The notes: generated from the sequence alone by a model not told the origin. Positions 1 through 9,259 are shown, counted from the stretch's first letter. The stretch: 64,000 nt of DNA from JAEYFP01 sp964566545 (GCA_964566545.1 CAZMIX010000002.1:62001-126000); one strand, 5' to 3'. Program-made: numbers and translations.

Positions 1-1
1 T

Positions 2-1078
2 CTAAGGATAAAGGATTTATTAAACAAAGATGTTTCCGCCGAAAATGAATTAAAAGATATGGCCGTATTACTGCGCATTCTCTGCATTGCAGACGCAGTT
101 TTCCACTTTATTCATTTCTTTATCTTTATTCCAAGTTTTGGTGTCTGTATGAGCGCCCTTGCGCTCATTTATTGCCTCGGTATGATTATGATTCTGTTTG
201 TGACCTACCGGGATAAGACCCGGCTTTCTTTGCTTCTGTATGCGGGGCTGCTCATCCTAAGCATGGTTTCTTACTCCGCTTTTTTCGGTGCATCACCCGG
301 TTATCACTTTGGTCTTTTTACAATTATTCTTCTTTTTTACTTCAAAACAAATGAAATACCTGCTTTCAAAATGTTCTGTTCTCTTGTTTGCACATTTTTT
401 TATATTGCCGTAGTTGTCTATGTCAGGCAAAAGGGGGCTGCTTTTTCACTCTCGAGCAAGCTGGAATTGTCTCTGTTCGTTTTAAATTCGGTCAGCCTGT
501 TTATTAAAATTACGATTATTTCCCGTTTTTACTGCTTGAAATTTTCTTCATCTGAGGAGAAAATCCTCCAGTATGCGAAAAAGCTCGAATACCTTGCTAC
601 GATTGATACGCTGACCCAGCTTCAGAACCGCCGCGGTATGATGAAGCATCTCAAGAAGCTGGCCGACGGCTACTCTTCGACTAACCAGCCGTTTTCTCTC
701 GTATTGAGCGATGTGGACTTCTTTAAAAAAGTAAACGATACCTACGGACATGATACCGGGGATTATGTCCTTGTTAATTTAGCAGCGTTGTTTGAGGACT
801 TCATGAAAGATAAAGGACGTGTCGCGCGTTGGGGCGGCGAAGAATTCCTGTTTGTCTTTGAAGGCACAAACGGCGATTTTGTATTTGAAGAACTGAACAA
901 ATTAAAATTCCTCGTCGAAAAAACAATTTTTTCTTATAAAGACTATCATTTCAGCATCACAATGACCTTCGGCCTTGAAGAATATGACTCTAACGCCGGC
1001 ATCGAAAAAACAATAGAAAAAGCAGACGAAAAGCTTTATCAGGGCAAAGAATGCGGCCGCAACTGCGTCATTTATTAA
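2..1078 (+). CDS. Membrane diguanylate cyclase (GGDEF), 5' end outside window
   Basis: Likely makes cyclic di-GMP from two GTP. The frame is open from base 2 and the first ATG (59) has no ribosome binding site, so the true start probably lies before the window. Numbered from that ATG, residues 1-160 hold about five hydrophobic membrane segments. The C-terminal 170 residues are a GGDEF domain with DTLTQLQNRR, a metal-binding SDVDFFKKVND stretch and the signature GGEEF at 259-263, so it should be active. The RxxD inhibitory site usually found five residues before the signature is absent (KDKG there), suggesting no product feedback. It converges with the dihydrofolate reductase gene across a shared terminator. 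Confidence 0.9.
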   Translation, partial: LRIKDLLNKDVSAENELKDMAVLLRILCIADAVFHFIHFFIFIPSFGVCMSALALIYCLGMIMILFVTYRDKTRLSLLLYAGLLILSMVSYSAFFGASPGYHFGLFTIILLFYFKTNEIPAFKMFCSLVCTFFYIAVVVYVRQKGAAFSLSSKLELSLFVLNSVSLFIKITIISRFYCLKFSSSEEKILQYAKKLEYLATIDTLTQLQNRRGMMKHLKKLADGYSSTNQPFSLVLSDVDFFKKVNDTYGHDTGDYVLVNLAALFEDFMKDKGRVARWGGEEFLFVFEGTNGDFVFEELNKLKFLVEKTIFSYKDYHFSITMTFGLEEYDSNAGIEKTIEKADEKLYQGKECGRNCVIY

Positions 1079-1110
1079 AAATCGCCATGACCCTATGCAT
1101 GGCGATTTTT
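1077..1110. terminator. Bidirectional intrinsic terminator
   Basis: A perfect inverted repeat pairs 1077-1089 with 1098-1110 (13 bp, core ATCGCCATG/CATGGCGAT, 8-nt loop). A-run on one side and T-run on the other let it end transcription from both the GGDEF gene and the convergent reductase gene. Confidence 0.9.
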
Positions 1111-1112
1111 AT

Positions 1113-1601
1113 TTATTTTCTTTCATATTTCTGGAAGGTATATTCCAAATTAAAATACGTCTGTTCCTCGCTCTCCGCAGTCTTTGTCCATTCAGGCATC
1201 TGCGCGAGATCGGGAAAATAAGCGTCCGCATCAAACGCATGATCAATTTTTGTCACATGCGCAACATTGCAATACGGAAGCATCTGCCTATAAACACTGT
1301 CCCCTCCAATGATATAGATGTTTTCGGATAGATATTTTTTCAGCTCATCCAGAAGCGCCTCGATTGAGTGAACTACGACAGCGTCCTTCACCCAATAGTC
1401 GGCATCGTGTGATAAAATGATATTCGTCCTGTTTTTGAGAGGAAGCCCTCCCGGAAACGTCTCAAGTGTCTTCCTTCCGAGCACGATGACTTTTCCCGTC
1501 GTCTCCTCCCGAAACATTTTATGGTCATTTGGAATGCTGACAAGCAGTCTGCCGCTATTGCCGATTGCCCAGTTCTTATCCACAGCCACGATCAAATTCA
1601 T
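1113..1601 (-). CDS. folA: Dihydrofolate reductase
   Basis: Reduces dihydrofolate to tetrahydrofolate with NADPH in the cytoplasm. At 162 residues it has normal family length. Visible landmarks are the N-terminal MNLIVAVDKNWAIG strand, the substrate-binding acid in IPNDHKMF, the NADPH-contacting GRKTLETFPGGLPL and the IYIIGG segment. It follows thyA by about 20 bp in the same direction, so the dihydrofolate released by thymidylate synthase is recycled by the next gene product. It is last in the nuclease-thyA-folA operon and ends at the shared terminator. Confidence 0.96.
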   Translation of the reverse strand: MNLIVAVDKNWAIGNSGRLLVSIPNDHKMFREETTGKVIVLGRKTLETFPGGLPLKNRTNIILSHDADYWVKDAVVVHSIEALLDELKKYLSENIYIIGGDSVYRQMLPYCNVAHVTKIDHAFDADAYFPDLAQMPEWTKTAESEEQTYFNLEYTFQKYERK

Positions 1602-1622
1602 AAATTATCTCCTCTTTTTATC

Positions 1623-2471
1623 TCAGACCGCTACCGGAATATGTTCTATTTGAGGGCCTGTTATATAATTTTCCAAACGCACATCATCCTTCGTAAAGGC
1701 GTAAAAATCTTTGATTTCCGGATTGAGCCAGAATGTCGGCGCATCAAACCCAGATCTTGTGATCAGCTCCTTCACAATCGGAATGTGACGATCATAAATG
1801 TGTGCATCCGCAATTACATGCACAAATTCTCCTGCCTGCATATCGCATACCTGCGCAAACATATGGACAAGCACCGCATACTGCGCGACATTCCAGTTAT
1901 TGGCCGTCAGGATATCCTGCGAACGCTGGTTTAATATCGCGTTCAGGGTCAGCTTCTCTTCACCCGGGCGCTGCGTCACATTGAATGTCATACTGTACGC
2001 GCAAGGATACAGATTCATTTTATGCAGATCCTGATGCACGTAAATATTCGTCATGATACGGCGACTGAACGGATTGTTCTTCAAGTCGTAAAGTACCCGA
2101 TCCACTTGATCCATCATGCCCTCCTGATACTGATGCTTCACGCTCATCTGATAGCCGTATGCCTTTCCGATAGAGCCGCTCTCATCGGCCCATGCATCCC
2201 ATATATGACTGCTCAGCTCCCGCACATTGTTGGACTTTTTTTGCCAAATCCATAAAAGCTCATCGGTTGCGCTCTTAAGAGCTGTCTTTCGCAGCGTGAT
2301 AACCGGAAATTCTTTTCCTAAATCATAACGGTTGACAACACCGAATTTCTTGATTGTATAAGCACTCGTGCCGTCCTCCCACTTCGGACGCACCTTCTCT
2401 CCCTCCGTACTGACGCCGTTTTCCAGAATATCCATGCACATCTCTATAAAAATCTTATCTGCAATACTCAT
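1623..2471 (-). CDS. thyA: Thymidylate synthase (ThyA family)
   Basis: Methylates dUMP to dTMP using methylenetetrahydrofolate. The start at 2471 is preferred because AAGGAGAA sits just upstream; an in-frame start 24 nt earlier lacks a site. Numbered from it, the catalytic Cys is 157 (LYPCAYSM), followed by R183-S184 and D186 in NQRSQD and N194. The family's usual LGxPFN after that Asp reads ILTANNWN here, so this is a divergent clade, but catalytic residues are kept. The C-terminus FWLNPEIKDFYAF...HIPVAV is typical. It begins 11 bp after the upstream nuclease gene. Confidence 0.95.
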   Translation of the reverse strand: MSIADKIFIEMCMDILENGVSTEGEKVRPKWEDGTSAYTIKKFGVVNRYDLGKEFPVITLRKTALKSATDELLWIWQKKSNNVRELSSHIWDAWADESGSIGKAYGYQMSVKHQYQEGMMDQVDRVLYDLKNNPFSRRIMTNIYVHQDLHKMNLYPCAYSMTFNVTQRPGEEKLTLNAILNQRSQDILTANNWNVAQYAVLVHMFAQVCDMQAGEFVHVIADAHIYDRHIPIVKELITRSGFDAPTFWLNPEIKDFYAFTKDDVRLENYITGPQIEHIPVAV

Positions 2472-2482
2472 CGCCTTCTCCT

Positions 2483-4084
2483 TTATCTGTCCCACTTATC
2501 GCACAGGGAATTGATCTGATCCGCAAACCTTGCAATATCCTTATTGGCACCGCCCTCATTATTGCGGATCACGGCGAGTAGTCTCTGTCCTGCCGCAAGC
2601 AGACGGTCAAATACCAATGCGGCCTGACGTCTCTTCTTGGATGCGACACGAATACCGGCCGCCTCATATTCACATGTATTTGTAAGAAGATCAAACCTCG
2701 TGCCCGAATGCGGCGCATACGCGTCAAAGTCGTATTCCTCCTTCAGGTATGAGGCGAAATCGTCGCAGACCGTATCATCGCCGTGAACAACAAACACGCG
2801 CTCCGGCGTATTTTCAAAGCCGAGCAGCCAGTTTGTCAGGCCAGCCTTGTCGGCGTGACCGCTGATTCCCTTCAAACGCAGAACCCGGGCGCGTATTTCG
2901 ATTGTCTCGCCAAAAAGCTTTACCTCCTGTGCGCCGTCCGCAATGGAACGTCCGAGCGTGCCGACCGCCTGATAGCCAACAAAAAGTACCGTACATTCCG
3001 GTCTCCATAAATTATGCTTCAAATGGTGGCGGATACGTCCGGCTTCGCACATGCCGGATGCTGATAAAATCACCTTTGGTGCGCTGTCAAAATTAATCGC
3101 CTTAGACTCATCGCTCGTAATGGAAAGGTTGAGTCCGGCAAACGTAATCGGATTAATGCCTCTCTTCACAAGCTCCAGCGCTTCCTCATCAAAGCAGTCG
3201 TAAATATTTTTATTAAAAATGCCCGTCGCCTCTACTGCCAGCGGACTGTCCACATAGACCGGAAAATCTTCATGACCCTTTACAAGCCGTTCCGCCTTGA
3301 TCCGCCGCAAAAAATAAAGCATCTCCTGCGTCCTGCCGACCGCAAAAGAAGGAATGACAACATTGCCGCCCTTATCAAAAGTCTCTTGCAGAATCGCCGT
3401 CAGCTCCGTAATATAATCAAGCCGCTCCTTCTCGTGTAAACGGTCTCCGTATGTCGATTCCACAACGACATAATCCGCCTCTCCAATCAGCGCCGGATCC
3501 TTAATCAGCGGTTGATTCAGGTTGCCGACGTCACCGGAAAATACGATTTTCTTTTTCCCTTCCGGCTCCTGCACCCACACCTCAATCGCCGCCGAGCCAA
3601 GCAAATGACCCACATCCGTGAAACGAATCGTGATACCGTCGCACACATGAATTTCCTTCCCATATCGGCATGGCACAAGACATTTAATCGCACCGTCCGC
3701 ATCCTTCATTTCATAAAGCGGTACAAATTCCTCTATTTGTGCCGAACGCTTTGCCTTCCGGTTTCTCCACTCCGCCTCGGACATCTGGATATGCGCACTG
3801 TCACGAAGCATGATACTGCACAGATCTGCCGTAGCCTCTGTCGCGAAAATCTGCCCGCGGAAGCCCTTTGCATACAAAAGGGGAAGTAAACCCGAGTGGT
3901 CGATATGTGCATGTGTCAGCAACACAAAGTCGATCATTGATTCTTGAACCGGAATCTCTGCCCTTTCGTATAAATCCTCTCCCTGCTCCATACCGAAATC
4001 AATTAATATGTTCTTTCCGCACGCGCTCAGATAGTGGCAGCTTCCCGTCACCTCATGTGCCGCTCCAATAAACGTCAGTTTCAT
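2483..4084 (-). CDS. Beta-CASP metallo-beta-lactamase RNA-processing nuclease
   Basis: Predicted zinc-dependent ribonuclease of the Ysh1/CPSF type. Residues 1-200 form the metallo-beta-lactamase fold with H58-A-H60-I-D62-H63. The beta-CASP insert follows (VVIPSFAVGRTQEML, then ILSASGMCEAGR), and an RMMBL C-terminal motif reads SGHADKAGL and VVHGDD. The last 60 residues are a basic helical tail. The start has an AGGGGGT ribosome site. It heads the thyA-folA operon, which is unexpected; RNA turnover and thymidylate synthesis have no obvious direct link. RNA as substrate is family inference. Confidence 0.88.
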   Translation of the reverse strand: MKLTFIGAAHEVTGSCHYLSACGKNILIDFGMEQGEDLYERAEIPVQESMIDFVLLTHAHIDHSGLLPLLYAKGFRGQIFATEATADLCSIMLRDSAHIQMSEAEWRNRKAKRSAQIEEFVPLYEMKDADGAIKCLVPCRYGKEIHVCDGITIRFTDVGHLLGSAAIEVWVQEPEGKKKIVFSGDVGNLNQPLIKDPALIGEADYVVVESTYGDRLHEKERLDYITELTAILQETFDKGGNVVIPSFAVGRTQEMLYFLRRIKAERLVKGHEDFPVYVDSPLAVEATGIFNKNIYDCFDEEALELVKRGINPITFAGLNLSITSDESKAINFDSAPKVILSASGMCEAGRIRHHLKHNLWRPECTVLFVGYQAVGTLGRSIADGAQEVKLFGETIEIRARVLRLKGISGHADKAGLTNWLLGFENTPERVFVVHGDDTVCDDFASYLKEEYDFDAYAPHSGTRFDLLTNTCEYEAAGIRVASKKRRQAALVFDRLLAAGQRLLAVIRNNEGGANKDIARFADQINSLCDKWDR

Positions 4085-4121
4085 TTGTCTACCCCCTGTT
4101 ATGTTGTGACTTCACCTATGA

Positions 4122-4150
4122 ATTATATCACTTTTTTTTCCATCATGAAA
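4122..4150 (-). promoter_or_regulatory. Extended -10 promoter for nuclease-thyA-folA
   Basis: On the minus strand TGATATAAT gives an extended -10 (TATAAT at 4127-4122), with a weak TTTCAT -35 17 bp upstream. It lies about 40 bp before the nuclease start. Confidence 0.55.
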
Positions 4151-4243
4151 GGGCAATGTAAATTTATTAAAAAGGCTGGTAAGGATGAGCACCGGCTACC
4201 GACTTGTCATATGATAATAATAAGAAAACAATAGGGGATTTTT

Positions 4244-5197
4244 ATGGATTATCAAAAACTCATCATTTTACTATGTGCTGTTGTCGCAGCTTCGCTGCTT
4301 CTATATTTTATTATACGCATTTATCGCATCAGTCACTTCAAACCGACCGAGGACAAAATGCTGCAGCGGGCAAATTTAAATAAGCTGACAGAACCATTTG
4401 GATTTCTGTATCATGAAAACGGGGACTATTTTTATTCCACGCTGCGCAATTGGCAGCGCAGTTTCGGCTACTGCCGCCTTTACGACGAAACGGCACCGCT
4501 CATCAATATGATCACCGACAGTGAACCGATTACCTTTGATTATAATGGAAAGCACTGGCTTGTTGAATTTTGGAAGGGGCAGTACGGTCTTTGTACCGGT
4601 GCTGAAATCGGTATTTATAATACGGCTTTAAAACAGCTGCAGACCAATTCCTTCCGCGGATATTTTTACGAAAGCATCACCGACGAGGAGATGCTGCCAA
4701 TGTCATTCAGTTTAAAAAAAGGCACAAATGTGCTTTTAAAGCGCTCAGATGTCCACTGGTGGCTGACCGGCTTCCTGCTCGGGTCATTTTCCTCCCCAAA
4801 GGAGCTGACAATGGAAATTCGCATCACCTTTCCGAATCATGACATGCTGCAGTCTTTTGTGTACGGGTTGAGAATTGCCGGTTATTCTTCCTATGACTTT
4901 AATGTTTACCGCCGGTCGGTTTATCTCACCTTCACAAAGCCGCACGCCGCAAGACCTTATACGCTGACCGCCCGTCAGGAACAAATTGCACAGTCGAGCA
5001 ACGAGGCCTACTGCACGCTCTACCAGAATGTGACAAAGCAATTCCAGACAAGTGCCGACAAGCTCGAATATTTGCAGACAGCTTATCCCGAGCTATTCAG
5101 CCTCGCATGGAACTCCTTGTACCGCGGTCGCCAGTACGATGGCTATCGGCTGATTGAGCAGGCAAAAAAGGAGACCTATCATGACATCGACTACTGA
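4244..5197 (+). CDS. DUF4474-like membrane-anchored protein
   Basis: Function unknown. One N-terminal membrane helix (residues about 6-26) precedes a soluble domain whose core, FGYCRLYDETAP then HWLVEFWKGQYGLCTGAEIGIY, resembles the DUF4474 family as I remember it. The remaining 150 residues are weakly conserved. With the anchor at the N-terminus and no cleavage site, the domain could face either side of the membrane. The start is supported by AGGGGA. The stop overlaps the following phosphoesterase by 17 bp, so the two are probably co-translated and work together. Confidence 0.75.
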   Translation: MDYQKLIILLCAVVAASLLLYFIIRIYRISHFKPTEDKMLQRANLNKLTEPFGFLYHENGDYFYSTLRNWQRSFGYCRLYDETAPLINMITDSEPITFDYNGKHWLVEFWKGQYGLCTGAEIGIYNTALKQLQTNSFRGYFYESITDEEMLPMSFSLKKGTNVLLKRSDVHWWLTGFLLGSFSSPKELTMEIRITFPNHDMLQSFVYGLRIAGYSSYDFNVYRRSVYLTFTKPHAARPYTLTARQEQIAQSSNEAYCTLYQNVTKQFQTSADKLEYLQTAYPELFSLAWNSLYRGRQYDGYRLIEQAKKETYHDIDY

Positions 5198-6029
5198 TAA
5201 AAATCCTTTTAAAAAAAGGGCAATGAACCGCCTAAACAGCGTCCTAAACACATCAAAAACGATCACTGTGTATCCAAATACCGGTATCGTATTGATGAGC
5301 GACTGTCACCGCGGCCAAAACACTCTCAACGACAATTTCAGTGTCAATGAGGAGTTATACAATAAAATACTATGCTATTACTATAGAGCTTCTTTCACTT
5401 ATATTGAACTGGGAGACGGAGAGGAACTGTGGGAAAATAAAAATTTCTCACAGATTCTCGCAGCTCACCATGACACCTATTCCATATTGTATCGCTTTTA
5501 CAGGAACGGGCGGCTTTTCATGCTGTGCGGCAACCACGACCTCATCAAATGCAAAAAACCGCTCTACTCATCCCTAATGCCACATTTGGAAATTGAGGAG
5601 GGGCTGCTGCTAAAGCTCTGTCCGTCCGGACAGCGGCTGTTTCTTATCCATGGACATCAGGCAGATTTTTTAAATGATGTGATGGCGCCGCTTGTCTGCT
5701 TCCTCGTCCGCTATGTATGGAAACCGCTTGAAATTCTCGGCTTCCGGGCGCCCTATAAAACCGGCTGCTCCATCAACCGGAGCAGCGTCATTGAACAGTA
5801 TTTATGTGAATTTTCTGAAAGAGTCCGACTTTCCGTCATCGCAGGGCACACCCACCATCCTGTATTTCCGGAGTGCTCCGGCTGCCGCTATTACAACGAC
5901 GGTTCCTGTGTCCGAGAAAACCTCATCACCGCCATCGAACTGTATCACAACAGAATATCCCTTGTCTGCTTTTCACTCGCGGGCGAAAAACTTCAAAAAG
6001 AGGTGGTCACCCGTCATGCAATCGGCTAA
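5181..6029 (+). CDS. Calcineurin-like metallophosphoesterase
   Basis: Predicted metal-dependent phosphoesterase. I place the start at 5181, where AAAGGAGA is correctly spaced; a longer in-frame start at 5154 lies inside the previous gene without a site. Metal-ligand motifs occur in order: LMSDCHRG, ELGDGEELWE, CGNHD, LIHGHQADF and AGHTHHPVF. The domain fills the protein (282 residues) and there is no signal peptide. The two-metal pattern resembles UDP-diacylglucosamine pyrophosphatase (LpxH) relatives, but a Gram-positive host makes lipid A synthesis unlikely, so the substrate is unknown. It converges with the HAD gene with a 10-bp gap. Confidence 0.85.
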   Translation: MTSTTDKNPFKKRAMNRLNSVLNTSKTITVYPNTGIVLMSDCHRGQNTLNDNFSVNEELYNKILCYYYRASFTYIELGDGEELWENKNFSQILAAHHDTYSILYRFYRNGRLFMLCGNHDLIKCKKPLYSSLMPHLEIEEGLLLKLCPSGQRLFLIHGHQADFLNDVMAPLVCFLVRYVWKPLEILGFRAPYKTGCSINRSSVIEQYLCEFSERVRLSVIAGHTHHPVFPECSGCRYYNDGSCVRENLITAIELYHNRISLVCFSLAGEKLQKEVVTRHAIG

Positions 6030-6039
6030 ATAAAATCGC

Positions 6040-6666
6040 TTAAAAACGGATTTGCAGTAGGTCGATAGGATCCCTAATTATATAATCGGGATTTTCTACC
6101 TCTCCAAAGCCATAAGACGCAAAAACCATTTTAATGCCGGCCTTTTTGCAGGCATCCGCATCCATCTGCGTGTCCCCAACATAAACAGGTTCCTTCAAGC
6201 CGTTTCTTTCGGCAATGATGCCGATGTTTTCCGCCTTGAACATGCCTGTGTCGCCCGGACACGTAAAGTCTTTAAAATAGCTCTGAAAGCCGGTCTTTCT
6301 CATGAATAGCTCAATATATCCGGCCTGACAGTTGCTCACAATAAACAACGGATAACTTTTAGAAAGCTCCGCAAGCGTCTTCTCCAGATTCGGATACAAA
6401 ATACCCGCATTCTTTTCTAAGAATTCATGTTCGTAGGAAAAGCACAGCGGCATAAATTTCTCTTTTACCTCCTCCGGCTCTTTTGGCAGAACCTGATCAA
6501 TAATATCCTTCATCGGTAATCCGAATAAACCCTTCAGCTGCTTAGCCGTAACCGCCGTATTTTTAATTCCTGCGTCCGCAAGCGCTGCATTCCACGCTTT
6601 CTCAACGACCTGCGTCGAATCCCATAGCGTCCCGTCCACATCAAAAATCAATCCATCCGTCATCAT
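6040..6666 (-). CDS. HAD-family phosphatase (phosphoglycolate phosphatase-like)
   Basis: Predicted small-molecule phosphatase. The nucleophile motif FDVDGTLWDS gives D9 and D11; motif II is FIVSNCQ and motif IV YVGDTQMDADACKKAG. A helical cap lies between residues 15 and 85. The 208-residue length fits the Gph/PGP-like subgroup, whose substrates include phosphoglycolate and PPi, but sequence alone does not fix it. Two Met codons abut at the start, both behind AAGGA. A 17-bp palindrome at 6697-6713 sits just upstream and recurs before the PAP2 phosphatase gene. Confidence 0.88.
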   Translation of the reverse strand: MMTDGLIFDVDGTLWDSTQVVEKAWNAALADAGIKNTAVTAKQLKGLFGLPMKDIIDQVLPKEPEEVKEKFMPLCFSYEHEFLEKNAGILYPNLEKTLAELSKSYPLFIVSNCQAGYIELFMRKTGFQSYFKDFTCPGDTGMFKAENIGIIAERNGLKEPVYVGDTQMDADACKKAGIKMVFASYGFGEVENPDYIIRDPIDLLQIRF

Positions 6667-6696
6667 CTGGCATTCCTTTTTTCTTTTTTACTTTTA

Positions 6697-6713
6697 AAAT
6701 AACATTGTTATTT
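6697..6713. promoter_or_regulatory. Palindrome AAATAACATTGTTATTT, candidate operator (copy 1)
   Basis: A perfect 7-3-7 inverted repeat lies between the S1-domain gene stop and the HAD gene start. The exact reverse complement occurs at 20838-20854, again directly before a phosphatase gene and in the same orientation relative to it. It has no GC content to speak of and no T-tract, so a protein-binding site fits better than a terminator. Confidence 0.5.
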
Positions 6714-6720
6714 ATCAGAA

Positions 6721-7644
6721 TTACTCCGGAAATTTCATACCGGCAAAAAGACTGCCGAGAGAAGTCGTTGCTCCACCCTCTGCATGATATTCAAAAGCTT
6801 CGTCACCCTCCGGCTCCGCACCTGAAGTTTCTTCGAAATCCTTCATCGAAAGGCTAAGCTTACCATCCTTGACATCAAGCAGCTTTACCTTTACCTTTTC
6901 GCCCTCCTTTAAAACCTCTGCCGGAGATTTGATCCGACGCTGACAGATACGTGAAATATGCACAAGTCCAGATAAACCGTCGCCTAAATTGATAAAGGCG
7001 CCATAAGGCATAATCGACTCTACGGTACCCTCAAACACTGTTCCCGGAACAAGGCGTGCCTTTTTGGAAGCAAGCTCCTCCTCCTTTTTCTTTCGCTCAA
7101 CCGCCTTGGCGGAAAGGACAAGCTTGCCCTTCTCTCCATCCGCCGTTATTACGACTGCCTCTACCGTCTTTCCATTCCACTCCTCAAGATTTTCCACATA
7201 ATTTAAGGAAAGCTGGGAGGCCGGAATAAAAGCGCGGATACCTTCAAGATATGTCGTAACACCGGCATTCACAACACCGCTGATCTTTACAGTCAGTACG
7301 CGTTCCTCCTGCATATACGCTTCAAGCGTTTCCCATGCGAGCACCTGATTTGCTTCCTTTATCGAAAGAAGAATGTTGCCTTGTCCGTCGTCTGTTTTCA
7401 CGATCGTTCCCTGTACCTCATCGCCCGGATGAAAACTTTCCTCGGCTGAAAAAGAAGGATCTTCCGAAATTTCCGTAATCGGAATCACGCCCTGCGCATA
7501 ATATCTTAAGTCGATATACAACGCCTCCTCGGTCACATCAATAACCGTTCCTGAGACAATATCGCCAATCTCAAGTCTTCGAAAGGACTTTTCCAGTTCG
7601 TCCTTGTAGGCATCCATAGATTCTATCATTTCTTCACTCATCAT
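6721..7644 (-). CDS. Three-S1-domain RNA-binding protein (ribosomal protein S1-like)
   Basis: Likely binds mRNA or the ribosome. Three S1 (OB-fold) domains can be read: about residues 20-95 (GDIVSGTVIDV...), 115-185 (a divergent one, ERVLTVKISGVV...) and 200-270, the most canonical (GTVFEGTVESIMPYGAFINLGDGLSGLVHIS). Full S1 in Gram-negatives has six domains; short three- or four-domain versions are common in Clostridia. I choose the ATG at 7644, nine bases after AGGTG; a GTG at 7665 is only three bases from AGGAG. The acidic C-terminus is unstructured. It lies about 65 bp after the amidase gene with no terminator visible between them. Confidence 0.87.
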   Translation of the reverse strand: MMSEEMIESMDAYKDELEKSFRRLEIGDIVSGTVIDVTEEALYIDLRYYAQGVIPITEISEDPSFSAEESFHPGDEVQGTIVKTDDGQGNILLSIKEANQVLAWETLEAYMQEERVLTVKISGVVNAGVTTYLEGIRAFIPASQLSLNYVENLEEWNGKTVEAVVITADGEKGKLVLSAKAVERKKKEEELASKKARLVPGTVFEGTVESIMPYGAFINLGDGLSGLVHISRICQRRIKSPAEVLKEGEKVKVKLLDVKDGKLSLSMKDFEETSGAEPEGDEAFEYHAEGGATTSLGSLFAGMKFPE

Positions 7645-7711
7645 TTTTCGGCGCACCTTTTGCACCCGCTCCTTTAGAAATTTAGGTTAATAAGGGAACC
7701 CATCACCCTGT

Positions 7712-9139
7712 CTATCGGTGGCGTTTTTTCCGCCGTTTCCGACTGTTTACGCTGATTGTGATTGTAATCGCGACAGCCGGCGCTAATACCGCTGCCGCTG
7801 CGGCTAAAATCAATCCGAAAAGCGCCTTCCTCCTGCTGTCTCCTGTTTTTGTCTCAATCAACGCATCGGAAGCATTCTCTTTATTTTGTATTGGCTCTGT
7901 CTGCTCAGGCTGTTCCGTGTCCCCTGCCTGCTCTGTACCCTCCGCCTGTTCTATAACCGGCGCAGACACAGCATCTTGGGAGGGGCTTGTGCCACCCGCC
8001 AAAGACGAGGGTTCCTGAACCGACTCTTCCTCTGTCGGCTGATTGACCGCCATGTCCAGCGACAGCTTGACCGGTTCGCTGTCCGTATAAAGCTCATAAT
8101 TATTATATGCCCTGACAACGAGTGCACCTTCATAACCGTCCGGCACGATATAAGTCGCTGCCATGCTCTTTTTTTCTCCCTTCCAAAGCTGCAGCTCCAT
8201 AAAGGCGGTTTGCGGGTCTTGAGTCTCCTGCTGCGTCGCAATTCCGTAATACATCAAACGGCTCTCTTTCTCCGTCGCGGAAATTGTAAATGAAACTTCG
8301 TTTGTAGAAGCATCATATTTGTCGATGGAAAGCTTCACATTTTCCGGCGGCGTTAAATCCGGCGACATCGTTTCCGAAGGAACAGGGATTGATACCGTCG
8401 GTGTCACGGATGCCTGTACGATATCCTTTTTAAGCCCGAAATAATCCGCAATGCCCGCAGCATCCACTTGCCCGAGATGACGCCATGCCTCCTCATTTCC
8501 GATGCGCTTCCAATCCATATCATTATCAATATAACCATGCTCCAGAATGAGCGTCGGAAGACCAGCTGCTGTACCGTGCCGAATCAAGCCGTAATAATCG
8601 GCGCCGCTGTTGCCGATTCGCGTTTTGATCCCTTTATCGGCAGCGCCTTCCGTCGTCCAGCGCATCATGATACTTTGGGCAAGCCCATAGCCCGTCGCAT
8701 AATTCTGCCCAAATGCCGATGTAAATACTTCCGCGCCATAAAACCGATGTGCGGCCGAAGCATTATAATGAACGCTGACAAGTACATCCGCACCAAGCGC
8801 AACCGCATAATCCACGCGCTCCTTAAGGGTCATCTTCTTATCTTCCGCCCTTGTCAGATAAACTGTCACATTACCGTACTGCTCTAGCTCCGCTTTCAAG
8901 GCCAGCGCAGTCGTCAAATTCATATTCTTTTCCAGAACATCACGATACACCGCGCCCAGATCCGATTCATCGGATGTTCCCGGACCGCCATGTCCCGGAT
9001 CGATGACGATCGTCACATTTTCATACGCCTGCACCGTCTGCGTCCCCGCTCCCAAAAACAGGAGCATGACCACAAACAATAGCATTATTTTCCGAATCCG
9101 GTTTAAAAAAATCCCGTAAGTTTTCACACCTGCCCTCAT
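7712..9139 (-). CDS. Secreted, C-terminally anchored N-acetylmuramoyl-L-alanine amidase
   Basis: Cleaves the amide bond between MurNAc and the stem peptide. A signal sequence covers residues 18-38. The Amidase_3 domain (42-235) has all four zinc/catalytic residues: H50 (DPGHGG), E70, H124 (SVHYN) and E200 (LEHGY). A beta-rich region resembling an Fn3 domain follows (about 265-370), then a Gln/Glu/Thr-rich low-complexity linker and a final hydrophobic helix with a lysine/arginine tail. That end looks like a sortase signal without an LPxTG motif, so it is probably a plain membrane anchor holding the enzyme at the cell surface. Confidence 0.93.
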   Translation of the reverse strand: MRAGVKTYGIFLNRIRKIMLLFVVMLLFLGAGTQTVQAYENVTIVIDPGHGGPGTSDESDLGAVYRDVLEKNMNLTTALALKAELEQYGNVTVYLTRAEDKKMTLKERVDYAVALGADVLVSVHYNASAAHRFYGAEVFTSAFGQNYATGYGLAQSIMMRWTTEGAADKGIKTRIGNSGADYYGLIRHGTAAGLPTLILEHGYIDNDMDWKRIGNEEAWRHLGQVDAAGIADYFGLKKDIVQASVTPTVSIPVPSETMSPDLTPPENVKLSIDKYDASTNEVSFTISATEKESRLMYYGIATQQETQDPQTAFMELQLWKGEKKSMAATYIVPDGYEGALVVRAYNNYELYTDSEPVKLSLDMAVNQPTEEESVQEPSSLAGGTSPSQDAVSAPVIEQAEGTEQAGDTEQPEQTEPIQNKENASDALIETKTGDSRRKALFGLILAAAAAVLAPAVAITITISVNSRKRRKKRHR

Positions 9140-9220
9140 CCATATCGTATCCCCGTCATTATTGTACCCAAATCCTGCGCACGATAAAAGTATAACAAAT
9201 TAATCTCTTTTTAACAACAT

Positions 9221-9259
9221 GAAAGCGGATGCCGATTTTAATCATCTGCATCCGCTTTC
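9221..9259 (-). terminator. Hairpin at the end of the GTAC-repeat transcript
   Basis: A perfect 12-bp stem pairs 9221-9232 with 9248-9259 (GAAAGCGGATGC/GCATCCGCTTTC). On the minus strand it is followed only by ATGTTGTTAAAAAG, so the U-tract is weak; termination may be partial, with read-through to the amidase gene. Confidence 0.5.

Noticed and set aside
7712..9139. Sortase-anchored amidase
   Set aside because: The C-terminus has a hydrophobic helix and basic tail, but no LPxTG-like motif before it.
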